From positions 276,034 to 340,033 of the forward strand of contig MCGO01000046.1 of assembly GCA_002104985.1 (NCBI GenBank): DNA of 64,000 bases. Reading direction: 5' to 3'. Positions 52,266 through 64,000 of this stretch are shown piece after piece. The first letter of the stretch is position 1; the number at the start of each line of letters is the position of its first letter. Below the pieces are notes generated by a model. The model was given only the letters and a program-made list of their open reading frames with translations, did not search any database and was not told where the DNA came from. The DNA is from Rhizoclosmatium globosum. Lineage: Eukaryota; Chytridiomycota; Chytridiomycetes; Chytridiales; Chytriomycetaceae. Both the position numbers and the translations under genes were made by a program.

Positions 52266-55200
52266 ATGTCATATCTCTATCCGGCCTTTCTAAGCCACGT
52301 CGCCAGTGCTTTCCGATCACGTGCTCCACTAGCCACGCACGTCAGAGATGGAATCGAATATCACAAATGTTTTCTTGGATCAGAAGCAGTTGTGAGTCTC
52401 CCTCAAAGTCTTTGCAAATCCCGCCAACAACTGACCAATAACCCAAAACCAAAAGGATACGATCGCGTTCTTGATTGGAACTACAGACAGAAACCTGGCT
52501 CTTGTGATTGGACGATGTCTCGATGCCCAGGCTTTCATCTTTGATGTTGCTTCAGCAAACACGCGACTTAAAGACAGTCCTGACCTGTAAACACCCTTCT
52601 CATTTTATTTTATTTTGAATATTTAACAACTGAAATCAGATACAAGATGCAAGAAGAGTCCCGAATCGATACAGTATCTCATGCTGCCCCCAACCATCGT
52701 CTGGAGACTTACTCGTACCGAACGTATCCCACGGAATAAGCTCTTCTTCTATGGCTGCAACTGTTAATAGTGGCGTGCTGACAGAACTTCCTGTGGGAGT
52801 CTTTTTGATTCTCACGGATTGTTATTCTCCGACTTGCTCAATTGATGACCTTTGCTACAGTGTTTCATGTCCACGACGACTATTTCAGGTTCGTAGCGTA
52901 TTCCAAACAAGCCAACTGATTTATCTTTCCTTAGCTCCAGAATCTCCACAACAAATATAAGATGGTATATCTGCGATGATACATAAGCTGTAGTTGACGT
53001 TCGCAATACTTTTAGGAAGATATTTGGTCTAGCTCGAGCAACTTGCTTGCAGATGCTGCAGACTCTCCCACCAAGATGAAAGAAGAGGTTATCTCCACTT
53101 TTTATGACACATTGATCTCAAATATTATCAGGATCTATGGTGGAGTAACACAGTGCCGATTGAAGTGAAGGAATCTGTTTCAAAGGAGGAGGAAAAGCGC
53201 CAAAACGCCATCTATGATATAATCAAAACCGAAAAAAACTACGTCGAGGAGCTCAAAATCATTCAAAATGTAATCTTAATTAAGAGAAGCGCCTCAGTAC
53301 TAATCACTGTTACAGCTTTACTTGAACCCACTCAAAGAATCAAACGTGATTGATCCAAACCGGCTCGAGCACTTCACTAAAATAGTCTTTTGCAATGCCC
53401 ACGATCTCCTTGCAGTAAACACCAAATTGTTTGCGAAGCTGCAAGCTCGTCAAAAGGAGCAGCACATTGTTGAGAAGATTGGAGACATCTTCCTTTCCTG
53501 TGCAGCGGATTTGAGTTGTTATATTGAATATTGTGGGAACCGCGAATATTCACGAAACGATATCGCATTAGAGAAAAGCCAAAACCCAAAGTTTCGAGAA
53601 TTTTTGGCGGTAACTCCTTTCACTTCCTTCAACAAACAAATGTACTGAAGTGCGTTGCCCTAGAATGCCCACGTTGGGTCAGGAATTCGTGCGGAAATTA
53701 AACACGAACTCGACGGTTACCTTCACAAACCTATCGCGCGTATGGCTTCATACCTTCTTCTCCTGAAAGCCATCTACGAAAAGACGCCTTTGGATCATCC
53801 AGACAAGATTCTGATCCCAGAAGCAACTAGAGCGATTGAAAAAGTGCTCGCGGAGATGAACTCGGCATCAGGAAAAACTATGACCAAGATTAAGTTGCTT
53901 CAGCTCAGTCAGCAGTTCTATATGGGAGACTTTGTACGTTCGGCCTTATATTTAAATGTGTGACTAACCGAGCGAGTCACCAGGATCTTCAATTAATGGA
54001 TCCAGAGCGACAAATGGTTTATGAGGGTAAAGTGACGCTCAAGAAACCTACTGGCGATGTTTCACTCGTGATGTTCTTGTTTGATCACTGTCTCGTTATG
54101 ACCCGCAAATTTCAAGACAAAAAGGCGGATGCCTCGACTGTGAAAGGGACACGATACAAAATCTATAAGCGGGTGAGGATTAAATCAGCTTTTCCCATAC
54201 TCGAATTAAACGTTTGTCAATAGCCAATAAAATACGAGCTTATTGCTCCTGCCGCTCCAGAGCTAAAAGTTAGGCCTCAGGCCATGTCCAGAACCGGAAC
54301 TACAGGTGGTTACCGGCCTCAGAGTACATACCTTGGGGGAATCAGTCTCAGTCCAAAAACAACAGTAAATACTACTAACACAGCAAGCTCAGCAAACACG
54401 GGTTCCACTGCGATAAACCCTGCAATATCACCTTTACTGAAGGAATCCAACACTCTCTCCAGTATCAGTGGGAGTCGAGACGGTATTTCCCCTGCAAACT
54501 CGACTGTCACTCCTCCTGTAGAAAATCGACTTCAATTTAGTATTACTGTCGTTGGTCGCGATACTGGAGGTGTTTACACTTTTCAAGTCGATACTGAGAG
54601 TGGACGAAATATCTGGAGAGAGCATATCATGAAGCTTAGAAGTAAACGCCTTCTTGGACAGAACCACTTTGACATGGCTCAACGACTTGTTGATACCTGG
54701 AGCATTGGTGTAAATCCAGTCACTAGTAGCGGCCGAGATGCTGAGCACATCATCCAGGTTGGAGCGTTGGCACCTACTACACCGGCAACTGGGACACCAT
54801 TGACTAGTACAAAGTTTATTTCTGTGTGTGATGTTGGTGGACGTCTTGTCGTTGCAACGGAAGTAGGACTCTTTGCAGGTCCGAAAGGAAGTGTTGAAGA
54901 CCCTGAGAACTACTCGGACCAGTTTGTTCAGATATTAGAAAAAGAGAAAATCACACAAGTCGAATGCGTGTTTGAGCATGGACATTTGTTGGTTCTGGCA
55001 GGTGAGTCTAAATTCCAACTCCAAAGTGTTATATTCCTCAACATCATTCCAGACAAAACCCTCTACTCCTATAGCATAAAACTCCTCGACCATCAAACCG
55101 AAGAAAACCAAAAATCAAACATAATCGGCGAGGCTATAAACTTTTTCCAAGTCGGATTCGCCTTGAACCGCACACTTGTCTGCACAGTTCGAGCCGCCCA

Positions 55201-56065
55201 ACTCTCCTCCACAATCAAAATCCTCGAAAGCGTTCAATTCGGAACAATGAAACGCAAACACCGCATCAACTTCTTCAGCCACGGCACAAACGGCCGCAAC
55301 GCTGAAGTCATGAAACTGTTTAAAGAGTTCTACATCCCAACAGAAGCCAGCAGTATCCACATTCTCAAAACAAAGCTGGTCGTGGGGTGCACGAAAGGGT
55401 TCGAGATTGTAGATTTAGAGACTCTCGAGACGCAAGCGCTTTTGGATCCGAGCGATGACTCGCTCGACTTTGTGTTGTTGAGGGAGGACACGAAGCCGAT
55501 GGCGATTTTCAAGACGGATGTGGATGAATACTTTTTGGCGTATGATGATCTTGGGTTTTTTGTGACGAGGGCTGGACGACGGGCGAGGCCAGACTTTTTG
55601 ATGAAGTGGGCTGGGTCGCCGACTTCGTTTGCACTGTTTCCTCCGTATTTATGTGCTTTTGATCCGAGCTTTATTTGTATTCGGAGTATTTTGACGGGTG
55701 AAATCGCACAGATTGTTTGTAAGCCTACGTTTTTTATTTGTCTTGTATTTCATAAATAACTAAAACCTACTTCAGACGCGACAGGAATTAAGTCCCTTCT
55801 ATTCAACAAAGATGGTGGCTACGTTCTCGGAGTTACAACAGCCGAAGAAAAGCAAAGTCTCTTCCGTCTCCGTCTTCTTGAACGAGAACGCCCTCAAGTT
55901 GATGAAGCACCTGTTGTCATCAAAGAGGAGGAAGAGCCAGAGGCAGAGGTCCACACTCCTGATTCAAGGAAATTCGTCAACAAGTTCTTGCCCAAAAGCA
56001 TGCTGGCACCAGTGAATACACCTTCATTAAATGCTTCTTCAAGTTTCAATATCCTCTCGGCTTAA
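52266..56065 (+). CDS. Rho GTPase exchange factor, DEP-RhoGEF-PH-CNH (Rom-type)
   Basis: Eleven exons (52266-52391, 52456-52586, 52640-52888, 53016-53087, 53132-53269, 53316-53609, 53664-53933, 53984-54172, 54224-55001, 55053-55718, 55776-56065) encode about 1067 residues. Parts in order: DEP-like region (TDRNLALVIGRCLDAQAFIFD), the Rom/Tus linker CYSPTC..CYSVSCPRR, RhoGEF domain (AIYDIIKTEKNYVEELKIIQ through YLHKPIARMASYLLLLKAI), PH region (EGKVTLKKPTGDVSLVMFLFDHCLVMT), and CNH domain (FISVCDVGGRLVVATEVGLF). Such proteins activate Rho1 in cell-wall synthesis and polarity. The summed exons are one base short; the frame changes in exon 3, where a run of five C at about 52688 is the likely site. 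Confidence 0.87.
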
Positions 56066-56198
56066 TATCCTTCATATAATACCAGTTTTTTTTGGATTCA
56101 TTAAAATTGGATAGTGGTTATTTGAATCTTTAAAACTTCATAACCTTTAAAAACGGAAAGAAAAGGACAAACTGTATACAAAACCCCCCCAAAGACTT

Positions 56199-58715
56199 TC
56201 AATAATCCACAACCATACCACCGTCCTCCTCCTCTCCACCTGGTCTCTCCCCAGATTCCTGCACAAGCCCTTCTTCAGAAACTTCTACTTCCTCCACTAC
56301 GCGTCGCGTGGCTTGAATCGCGAGTGGTTTTCCTTTCCCGATCGTGGGGATGGTTTTTCGGACTACAGCGGGTGCTTGTAGTTTTTCGGGGGATGGGGAG
56401 CGGGGTGGTGGTGCTGTTGTTTGTGATGTTGAAGCAAGGGTTGGTGTAGTTGGGATTGTGGGTGGATTTGACTGTTGGGGAGGGAGTGGTTTTTGGGATG
56501 TTGGTTTTGGTTTGAAGGAGGGTTTGAATTTCAGGGTTGATGTTGATGTTGTTGTTGAGGATTGTGTAGGCGCTTCTGAGGATGTTGTTGCGTGGATGAC
56601 GGAGGGTGGGGCGGTGGGTTTTGAGGGAGAGGTGGGACGGGTTGGGGAGGGTGTTCTGCTTTTGCTGCGTTTTCGTTTTGTGGGGCTGGTGGCTGTAGAT
56701 GGGGTTGCTGTTGCTGTTGATGTAGGTTTCTTTGGTTTTGTGAGGGATGGTTTTGCAATGGATGGTTTCACACGAGCGAGGGCTGCTGTTCTGTTGTAGA
56801 TTTGTTGAAATAAGGTTGTGGAAGATGGTGTTTCGTCTTCAACTGCAGGTGTTTCTGGTTCTTGTGCGGGGATCGTGATTGGTGGTACAACAGGTCTCTG
56901 AGAAGCTGAACCTGAAGAAGATCCATTCCTCGGGTCTGACGGATCCAATTTCTCCATATCATCAACACCTTCCTCTCCCTTCTCACCACTACCACTACCA
57001 CTAGCACTTGGTTGTTCTTCCTTCTCCTTCTCAACCCTCCCACGTCCACTAAGCACCTCCAACTTCCGCGCATGATTTTCCTTCATCTCATCAACAACAG
57101 CCTGCGGAATCGGCAATCGATTTCGTAGCGCCCACGTAATCTTTGCCGGCCGCGCCCGTTCTTCCGAATTATACTTCATTTTAATATGCCGCCGCGTGAT
57201 GTTTGGAAACATGTGCGATATCAGTTCAAAGTTTGTTCCAAAGTATTGTAGGCACTTGTGAAAAAAATGAGCTGTTTGGTATTGCTATATAGAGACATTT
57301 AAGAATGGTTACCTTGTAAAACAAATCCTCATCGTCTGACGCCCATCTCTTTCCGCGGATCTTGTTGACGGCGAAACTGGCACTCGTGACACGCACGTTT
57401 CCAGCTGATTCGTCAATGACTTCCATTTGTGAGATGTCGGGTTCTTCGTCTGGGAGGGGTGCATTCACAAAGAGCGAGGATTCATCGAGAACAACGTTTC
57501 CGTCTGCGTCGATTGTGATTCTGGGGCCTTGTGAGGAGGAGGGTTGTGAGGATTGGGATGGTTGGGGTTGTGACTGTGGTTGAGATTGAGATTGAGATTG
57601 AGTTTGAGTTTGTGATTGAGATGGGGCAAGGGAAGATGAGGATGACTGTGATAGAGAAGAAGAAGACGTAGCAGTTTTCTTTGGTGTGGGACGGTTCGAC
57701 CGATTTGATCTATTCGAAGCAACACTTTCTGTGTCAGATATCCGAGACTCATTATCGTCATTATCGTCGCCTGATTTAGTTCGTTTCCGACCGCGTTTGC
57801 GAGTGGCTTCTCGCTCTTGTCGTCGTAACGTTTCAAGGGCACCACGTTTTGAAGGTTTCAAGACATCTGACTTCAGACGCATCAGTTGTATAAGAGATAG
57901 CTTCTTCAAGTCTTCTTCTGAATTCACAATGACTGGTGGTTCTGTTTCTTGTTCTTGTTGTTCGAGGAGGGAAAGTGTGGGTGTTGTGGGTGTTGGAGGT
58001 GGGACTCTGGCGGAGGGAGTTATAATAGATGCGGACGAAGGACGCTGGATTGGAGCTGAAATTGGTGTTGATGCTGCTGTTGCTGTTGGTTTTGCGATAG
58101 ATATTCCCGTTTTTGCAGATATAATCTATAAATGTTCAGATCTTCGAGTGCTAATAATCAAGGAACATACCTTTGGAGGCATAATAGGTCGAGCGATTGG
58201 GGGAGGTGCAGGAGCAAGTGATGAAGGGGATGGCGGGTCTGTTGGAGGCAGGGTAGGAGGAAGAATAGCTGATGGTTTGAGGATACTTGGTCGTCTCTCG
58301 CCCGGTTGAAGGGTTGGAAGGGGAGGCGGAGGATCATCGGAGAAGCCCACGTGTTTTGGATCTGAAGTTGAAGTTGAAGTTGAGGTTGAAATGTGAAGGT
58401 TCTTTGCCGCTTCTCTTCGTGGTGAAAGTGAACGAGTCCGTTGCGACTGATTTATCTGAGTAGACTGAGTGGACTGGGTCGATTGAGTCGTTAAAGAAGG
58501 TGTGTTCTGGTCCAGGGTGGAAGTAGTTGTAGTTGGAGTAGTTGTAGTTTGGGTACTAGATTGGGCGGTGCTGGTTGTAGTCGTGCTAGTTGGACCAGGT
58601 GTGCCCGCACTAGTACTAGCACTAGCACTAGCACTAGTTGAAGCACTGGCACTAGGCCTTTTGGTTTGAACTTAAAGCCGCCCTTTTTGACAGTCGATGA
58701 GATGAATGTGGACAT
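56199..58715 (-). CDS. BDP1: TFIIIB subunit B'' (BDP1-like)
   Basis: Exons 58171-58715, 57313-58125 and 56199-57254 encode about 805 residues. BDP1 joins TBP and BRF1 to recruit RNA polymerase III. The diagnostic part is the SANT region near the end of exon 2 and start of exon 3: RGKRWASDDEDLFYK, then CLQYFGTNFELISHMFPN and RRHIKMKYNSEERARP. The N-terminal (FKFKPK followed by Ser/Thr-rich) and a Gln/Ser repeat region are low-complexity, as is the Pro-rich C-terminus. Exon 1 is 545 nt, one short of keeping frame, and the frame changes at an AAAA run near 58658. Its start lies 44 bp from the divergent small membrane-protein gene. Confidence 0.85.
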
Positions 58716-58759
58716 TGTGATTTTCCAAATGAAATAAGATCAACTAAAAAGAAAGACAA

Positions 58760-59079
58760 ATGGCTCTCTCTCGGACAGACCAGTTTAAAGTGTGGGTTAA
58801 GCGGAATCCATTCAAGGCATCGTGGATTGGATGGTGCGTTGTTCTTTCTAGCTTAGGATACTACCTAGGATACTCCCTCTATGTACCTAGTAACCTAGTT
58901 GCTAATACCTGATCAATCCAATCAGGATCGGGATCACTCTCGCTGGATTCGGAGTTCTTTCTCTTGTTCGATCTGAAATGGATTCAAAGCGGCGGATCGC
59001 TTACAAGGCCCAGATTGAGGCTGAGATGTTGGCCAGGGCAAAACAGGAAGAAGAGGAAGTTGGGACGCCAGTCGTTTAG
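58760..59079 (+). CDS. Small single-span membrane protein
   Basis: Exons 58760-58833 and 58926-59079 give 75 residues: MALSRTDQFKVWVKRNPFKAS, a hydrophobic segment WIGITLAGFGVLSLV, then a charged helix (MDSKRRIAYKAQIEAEMLARAKQEEEE). A short protein with one membrane span and a basic N-terminus is typical of small mitochondrial inner-membrane or ER subunits, but I do not recognise it. The intron holds a repeated CTAGGATACT/CTAG pattern. Confidence 0.68.
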
Positions 59080-59240
59080 CCTTCTTTTCAAACTACTGCC
59101 TTAATACAGTATCAATTGCATTATTCAAACAGTTTATTGAAAAGTATTGTTTGTTTTTGGACTTGACTAGTCCTGTCATTCTCTGATTGATCCCTTCATC
59201 CAACAACCCAATCCATCCATGCACACAATCCCCCTCCAAA

Positions 59241-59585
59241 CTACCTCAGTTTCTTATCGCTCTTTTTGAAAGTGAATGGTTTCCTCGTTGGAGCAAATTC
59301 GCCAAGTTTGTGGTTGACCATCTGTTCAGAGACGAGCACGGGCAGGAAGTCCTTTCCATTGTGCACCTAAAGCGATACCTTCGAGTTAGTCCTTCCGAGT
59401 GACACCAGACCAGAAACAGAGCAAGTCAGGACACCCACCATGAACTTGCGTCCAACGTGTGATGGAAGGATCGTTGATGCCCGGGACATTGTTTCAACGG
59501 CGGATCCGTCTTTTGGTGCGGCTGGAAGTGGTACAAAGAAGGGTCCCTTCCACACAGATCGAAGGCATACTGTTGTTGGTCGCAT
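59241..59585 (-). CDS. RSM19: Mitochondrial small-subunit ribosomal protein uS19m
   Basis: Exons 59439-59585 and 59241-59366 join to 90 residues, the normal length for S19. The protein reads [13 protein letters not shown] near the start, then [19 protein letters not shown] joined across the intron to [27 protein letters not shown], all hallmark S19 segments that line the small-subunit head and contact 16S-type rRNA. The N-terminus is very short, so import would rely on the basic internal sequence. The remaining open frames in this stretch are shadows. Confidence 0.92.
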
Positions 59586-59672
59586 TTCTCTTTTCGATGT
59601 TTGCTTTTTTTATGTATTTCTTTCTTCTGCTTTCCCACATTACTGATTCACAACCTTTTACGCAACAAAATA

Positions 59673-60312
59673 TCATAAATTTAACAATGTTAAATACACT
59701 GAATACAACTTAATTTTATTCCAAATGGTTCTCACTCCCTCCTTCAACGTAACTTTCACAACCTGCAACTCATTCCTCTGCACATTCACGTTAAAAAATC
59801 CAGTTATATCAAACTCAATAAACAAAGGACTCTTCCCTTTCAATTGGTTATCAACACTCGTCCGAACATTCAACACCCGACTCCCTTCATACATTGCCCA
59901 AAGCGGTTTATTTATAACCCCAAAGTCACTTAAATGACTCCACGAGAACTGCGGATGCTCCGAAAACGCCACATGAAGTCCGCTTTCAGTCGGGGTACCA
60001 AAACATGTGCATTTACCAGTTTCCAGAACTACTACTTGTACAACGGAGCACGATTTCCAAGACGGCTGAGAACCAATGTCTTGCGCGTTTGTCTCCCATT
60101 TGGAATGATATCTGGGTTCCTCCTCGGAGGTGGGTTGTTGGTTGGATTCCACGGACGAGTCCTTTGTATGGACTTGAGTAGGGGGGTTTTGTCTGCACGG
60201 AGATTACGGTAAAGTCGTGGTTGGTGTCGTTTTGGATGGTACAGGTCATGTACTGTATGCGGTCTTTTCCCATTTCTTGCCATGTGTTTCCGTATAATGT
60301 GTCGTGGATCAT
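59673..60312 (-). pseudogene. Unrecognised-domain family, copy 1 (partial, broken)
   Basis: Matches copies 2 and 3: a TWQEM..IQYMTCTIQNDT block, SSPYKGLVRG, QMGDKRARHWFSAVL, ESGLHVAFSEHPQFSW and LNVRTSVDNQ. The frame is broken between MGDKRARHWF and ESGLHVAF by a TAA and a frame change near 60000-60015. The N-terminal half seen in copy 2 was not found. The domain looks beta-rich. I do not recognise it and make no functional call. Confidence 0.6.
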
Positions 60313-60954
60313 GTTTCTTGAGTACCGTGACTAGTGACAAGGGACAGTTTATGGGACAAAGGCCTATGTTACTGTCAAAATGTAGCAGATGGTACAAATA
60401 GCGCCTGTTGTGTGTTTTAAAGGATGGGGCAACCTGAAGAGGTTCAAGGCACAAAAATTTGGATATCGCAGTCCGCATATTCACAAGCCAATAAGTCGTT
60501 CCTCTCTTTGACAAAATATTTGTGAAAGGAAGGACTCAAATGATATTTCAGTTTCAAAGTACAGCAAAACTCATGAACAGCAAGGGTTCAAGGTAAACCT
60601 CCACATTGAAAGTTGTCGGTTCTTGTCCTTCTTGAACTCTTTCTGCGTTTATACGACGATAAGTTCTTTTTTTGTTTATGATGGAATATAGCGTAAATGA
60701 AAGGATATGGGATGGATTGGCCTTTGATTTCAGTCAATTAAAAACGTTTTGAAAATTAAAGGCATCGTTCATCATTTCGAACCGCTACCAATCTTGTTTC
60801 TTCCATCCTCCCACACTTAAACATACGTCTCCGCTTATCTTTCTCATCTGTCGGTAAATTCTTAACTTTCCCTTAGCGGCTTTTGGATGTGAATGTATTG
60901 TTGTTTAACGTATCTATTCCACCGATTTAAAGTTGAGTATGCTAGTTCACACAA
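60313..60954. other. Intergenic region, no gene seen
   Basis: AT-rich sequence between family copies 1 and 2. Short open frames show no similarity to neighbours. It may hold eroded 5' sequence of copy 1. Confidence 0.4.
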
Positions 60955-62514
60955 TCATAACAGAATCCAACTCATTCCGATTAACTTTTTCAGAAACCTT
61001 CCATTGATTTCAAACTCCACCATGACTGGAGCTGGTCGGTTGTTGCAGTGATTATCCACCGTAGTCCAAACCTGCAACGCAAGAGACTCTTCTGATTCTT
61101 GAATCGCGGGCTTTTCTGGAGTCCCGTGTCTCCAATTCAGCTTCTCCCAAGAAAACTCTGGACTTGACGAGAATGCAACGTGGATTCCACAGTCTGTTGG
61201 ATAATAAAATATGTGGAGGTACCATCCCTCTGAACAAAGCCACGTTATCGATACAATTGCGGAGAACCAGTTCCTTGGTCGTTTGTCTCCCATTCAAAGT
61301 CTAATTGACCCCACTGTACAAAACTTCGTTCACGATGAGGCCGCGGACGGATCCTTTACGTGGACTTGAGTTTGGGTATTCGATGGTGATGGAGGTTACT
61401 TGGAATCTGAAGAGCGTGTTGTTTCGGAATCCACAGAGGACGTATTCTATGAAGCAGGGGCACATGTCTTGCCAGGAGAGACCGGGGTTTGGGGTTAAAA
61501 GGTTGCAATAGTCCCAGGGAATTATGGCGGCCATGTGGACGAGGACCCAGAATAATTTCACTTGAGGTGGGTGTTAAGCGTTGTTGAATGAATGACAGGA
61601 GAGAATACATAGCGTACCTCGTAATCCTTCTTGTAATGTGTTTGCACGTATGTTCATGGCTTTATTCACGATGGGAGCCGTTTGATTGGCAATAGCAGTG
61701 AAATTAGCTGTATTGAGGGTGTGGCTGGTGAGTAAATACAAAACGAGGTAAGAGGACAAGTCACCTTGATACTGGCCCAAGTTTCTTGACAAGTCGGAGC
61801 CATTCGCCATCCAAGTATCCAAGATACTTTGCTGAATATCAACACTTAAGTTTACTGATGCGCGGCAAATGTCCATAACAGCTTCGAATGAAGCAATCGC
61901 AAACCAATCTGGTTGATGCATTCAGGATTTCATTTCGTTGGTGAACGTCAGCTGTTGGAGGAAGAATAAAGTTGCCATGAGATTTCCAGTTGTAAGTCCT
62001 GTGACATTTGTGTCGATAAGTTGTTGGGCGAACGCTTTCGTTCGTTTGGATTGCTGAAATCGAGTGACAACGGTGTTGCAGTGAAAGATTCGAGGGAGAT
62101 ACTCTTGGCTGAATCGGTTGAGGATCGTACTCGAAGAAGGGTTTCAAGAGAATGTTGAGAAGCGGCACAGATTGCATCGACGATTGCTGAGGTTAACAGT
62201 AAAGTCTGTGAAGGAAGGTAGGTCGTTGATCACGGGAAGGCTGTCCAGGTGATTGTAAACTGGATGAGTTACAGGTGGGACAGGAGCGGGTATGATAGTC
62301 GGGTTCACAGGGTTGTTAAGCGGAGGAGTATTGAGTGGTACTGTTTTCTGTGTTTGTTGAACGTTGCCTTTGAGTCGAACAAAGTGTTGCAGCATTCTTG
62401 CGGCGTAAATTGGTTCTGGCGCTCGCACAAAAGGTTCCGTTCGAGACAGCGAAAACAGCTTGGGCCAAGAGGAACGCACTTTTGCCTGGCTCGGCGGCAG
62501 GGTACACAAGCCAT
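60955..62514 (-). pseudogene. Zn-cluster-headed member of the same family, copy 2 (frame-broken)
   Basis: The ATG at 62514 begins a Cys-rich head, MACVPCRRARQKCVPLGPSC then FRCLERNLLC, with the spacing of a fungal Zn(2)Cys(6) cluster. A Pro-rich linker, a helical region (MHQPDWFAIASFEAVMDICR, SILDTWMANGSDL) and the family C-terminal domain (GLSWQDMCPCFIEYVLC, YPNSSPRKGSVRG, MGDKRPRNWFSAIVSI, CGIHVAFSSSPEFSW) follow. An intron joins the helical region to the C-terminal domain. Frame changes lie just after the Cys head (about 62415), near 61921, and at 61297-61315. They sit beside very short homopolymers, so a real gene with base-calling errors is possible. Confidence 0.55.
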
Positions 62515-62620
62515 TGTTTGTTGGTTCAGAAGTGTTTGTTTGTGGCAGAACACTAAAACTTATCTTTTCCCTCTTTCAAACACTTAAAACCCACTTTCAC
62601 TGTGAATTCGTTCACTTCAA

Positions 62621-63975
62621 ATGCGAATCATAACCAGCAAGAATGCAAATGCTGCTAATGCGTGTCACCGATGCAGCCAAGTTGAAGGCCAACCATGCGA
62701 TCACTGCTCCTGCCAGAACCAACTTCCTGGATGCAATTGAATGTGTCTGTGACACCAAAGGGAAAGATAACTCTGACAAGCCGGCCATGGAAGTCCATCA
62801 AAGCAACGGCCCCCAAAACAATCAAACCAATTACACCTCAACCACCATTCCCGCTGTCGTAACGAGCACTCACAAACAAACATGGCTCAAGCGTAAACTT
62901 CAAAATCTGCTGGAAGTCTGTTGATGTTGAGCTCCCTGTCCTTGAACCTTCCACAATGGAGGCCGTAATCATGGTTGACAAACAAGTGTCACGGATTGCG
63001 CCAATATCAACCATTTCAACTGTGTGTCAAGATTCGGTTCACTTTCTCGGGATTCTCAACGGAAGATTTTGGTGACGTGGATGGAGAATGGCGAGGATAT
63101 GACGCAGTTGCATCAAAGCAGAGGTATTATGATCCTGGTGGAGCTGTTCTGTTACCCCAATTGCTGAAATTTATTTAACAGAGAAGTTCCCATCTATTGG
63201 TGCTCAAGTTGTTCCCATCGTACACAAGGCAATGAAAGTGCGCAACAAGTCTCAAGAGGAAAAATTACCAGGTTTATTGAATTCTGATATTCTTTTGTAT
63301 TTTCTAATCGTTTGTATATAATACGTCATAGTGAAAGTATTCTGGACAGTCGTAAGCAAGACTGTCATGCGTTCATGGGATTTCTTCAGATGGAATCTCC
63401 CAATCCAGGTTTGACTTGGCAAGACATGTGTCCTTCAACTATAGAATACTTGAACTGCTCTATCCAGAACGACACTCCGTTCAACTTTGAAGTTGTCGAT
63501 ATTGATATCAAGTATCCCAACTCGAGTCCGCGCAAAGGTTCTGTTCGGGACTCCGACCAAAAAACGTAGTAAAAGCGCGAGAAGATAAAGAGTTTCAGAT
63601 TGGAGATCGACGCGCTAGGAATTGGTTCTCTGCTATTGTTTCTATCGTGTTTCGGTGCGATCAGGATTGGTATATGCATGTATTTTATTATCCTACGGAT
63701 TGTGGTATTCATGTCGCGTTTACGAACTGTGCTGTATATTCTTGGGATTATTTGGGTGGAAGGAGAGGACAACAGAGGAAGAAGAAGCGCGTCTGATTGA
63801 AATGGTTGATGCTGAAAGAGTGGTGCGTTGAAAGTCGGGACAAGTGTTGATAATCAGTTGGACTTTTTGAAGGCGATTTCGATTGAGTTTGAAATAGCGG
63901 GGTCGTTTAATGATAAGTTTAGACGGAATGAGTTGGATGAGGTTAAGATCAGATTGAGGTACAATTCGGAGTGTT
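62621..63975 (+). pseudogene. Same family, copy 3, head-to-head with copy 2 (broken)
   Basis: Starts 106 bp from copy 2 on the opposite strand. The head is Cys-rich (ACHRCSQVEGQPCDHCSC) but has lost the regular Zn-cluster spacing. Then come a TWMENGEDM segment, KVFWTVVSK, GLTWQDMCPSTIEYLNCSI, YPNSSPRKGSVRD, a GDRRARNWFSAIVSIVFRC block, DWYMHVFYYPTDCGIHVAF, and VGTSVDNQLDFL. At least four frame changes are needed to follow the family through. It runs to the window edge and appears decayed. Confidence 0.5.
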
Positions 63976-64000
63976 GAAAATGAAGACATAAATCATTGTT

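Noticed and set aside
56344..56799. Plus-strand Val/Gly-rich open frame antisense to BDP1
   Set aside because: It mirrors the Pro/Thr-rich C-terminus of BDP1 on the minus strand and has no start context or domain.
59187..59402. Plus-strand open frame of 71 codons
   Set aside because: It is antisense to the second exon of uS19m, whose S19 motifs are unmistakable.

Overview
The window looks like nuclear DNA of a zoosporic (chytrid-type) fungus. This is inferred from compact genes with short GT-AG introns (mostly 45-90 bp), fungal families (UNC93-like transporters, a DEP-RhoGEF-PH-CNH exchange factor, Zn-cluster proteins), plant-type LRR proteins with F-box-like heads, and cyclic-nucleotide-gated HCN-type channels that are uncommon in yeasts and moulds. 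Exon coordinates were worked out by hand from reading frame, splice signals and paralogue comparison.

Layout. 0-3.3 kb: a Cys-rich tandem-unit gene and an F-box/LRR gene (both minus). 3.4-7.6 kb: a ten-exon DDB1/CPSF-A family gene. 7.9-11.7 kb: two near-identical UNC93-like transporters. 12.5-15 kb: a PTC7-like mitochondrial PP2C and an OCIA-like membrane protein. 15.1-16.3 and 22.4-23.6 kb: five members of an unrecognised small-protein family built on a GHEAQVAIEHES motif. 16.6-19.6 kb: tandem HxxxD acyltransferases. 19.7-22.3 kb: an F-box/LRR and an F-box/ankyrin gene. 23.9-26.1 kb: two membrane or surface proteins. 26.3-30.3 kb: a second Cys-rich gene, inverted relative to the first, between two GNAT genes. 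30.5-32.9 kb: a putative mitochondrial protein and calreticulin. 33.1-39.9 kb: an F-box/LRR gene split by a young Ty1/copia element with identical 470-bp LTRs and an RRM inside its Gag region. 40.1-41.6 kb: a thioredoxin-fold protein and an unknown. 41.8-48 kb: two tandem HCN-like channels whose pore lacks the GYG filter. 48-52.2 kb: a GST, another F-box/LRR and two tandem 7TM proteins. 52.3-59.6 kb: Rho1 GEF, TFIIIB subunit BDP1, a small membrane protein and mitoribosomal uS19m. 59.7-64 kb: three broken copies of an unrecognised family, two of them head to head with Cys-rich N-termini.

Two themes recur. First, recent local duplication: transporters, acyltransferases, channels, 7TM proteins, GNATs, Cys-rich genes and small helical proteins all occur as neighbouring paralogues, sometimes with intron differences. 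Second, five genes have an F-box-like N-terminus followed by LRR or ankyrin repeats, which suggests substrate adaptors for ubiquitin ligases (inference). Several frame breaks fall in short homopolymers and may be base-calling errors rather than real mutations. No rRNA, tRNA or CRISPR array was recognised.
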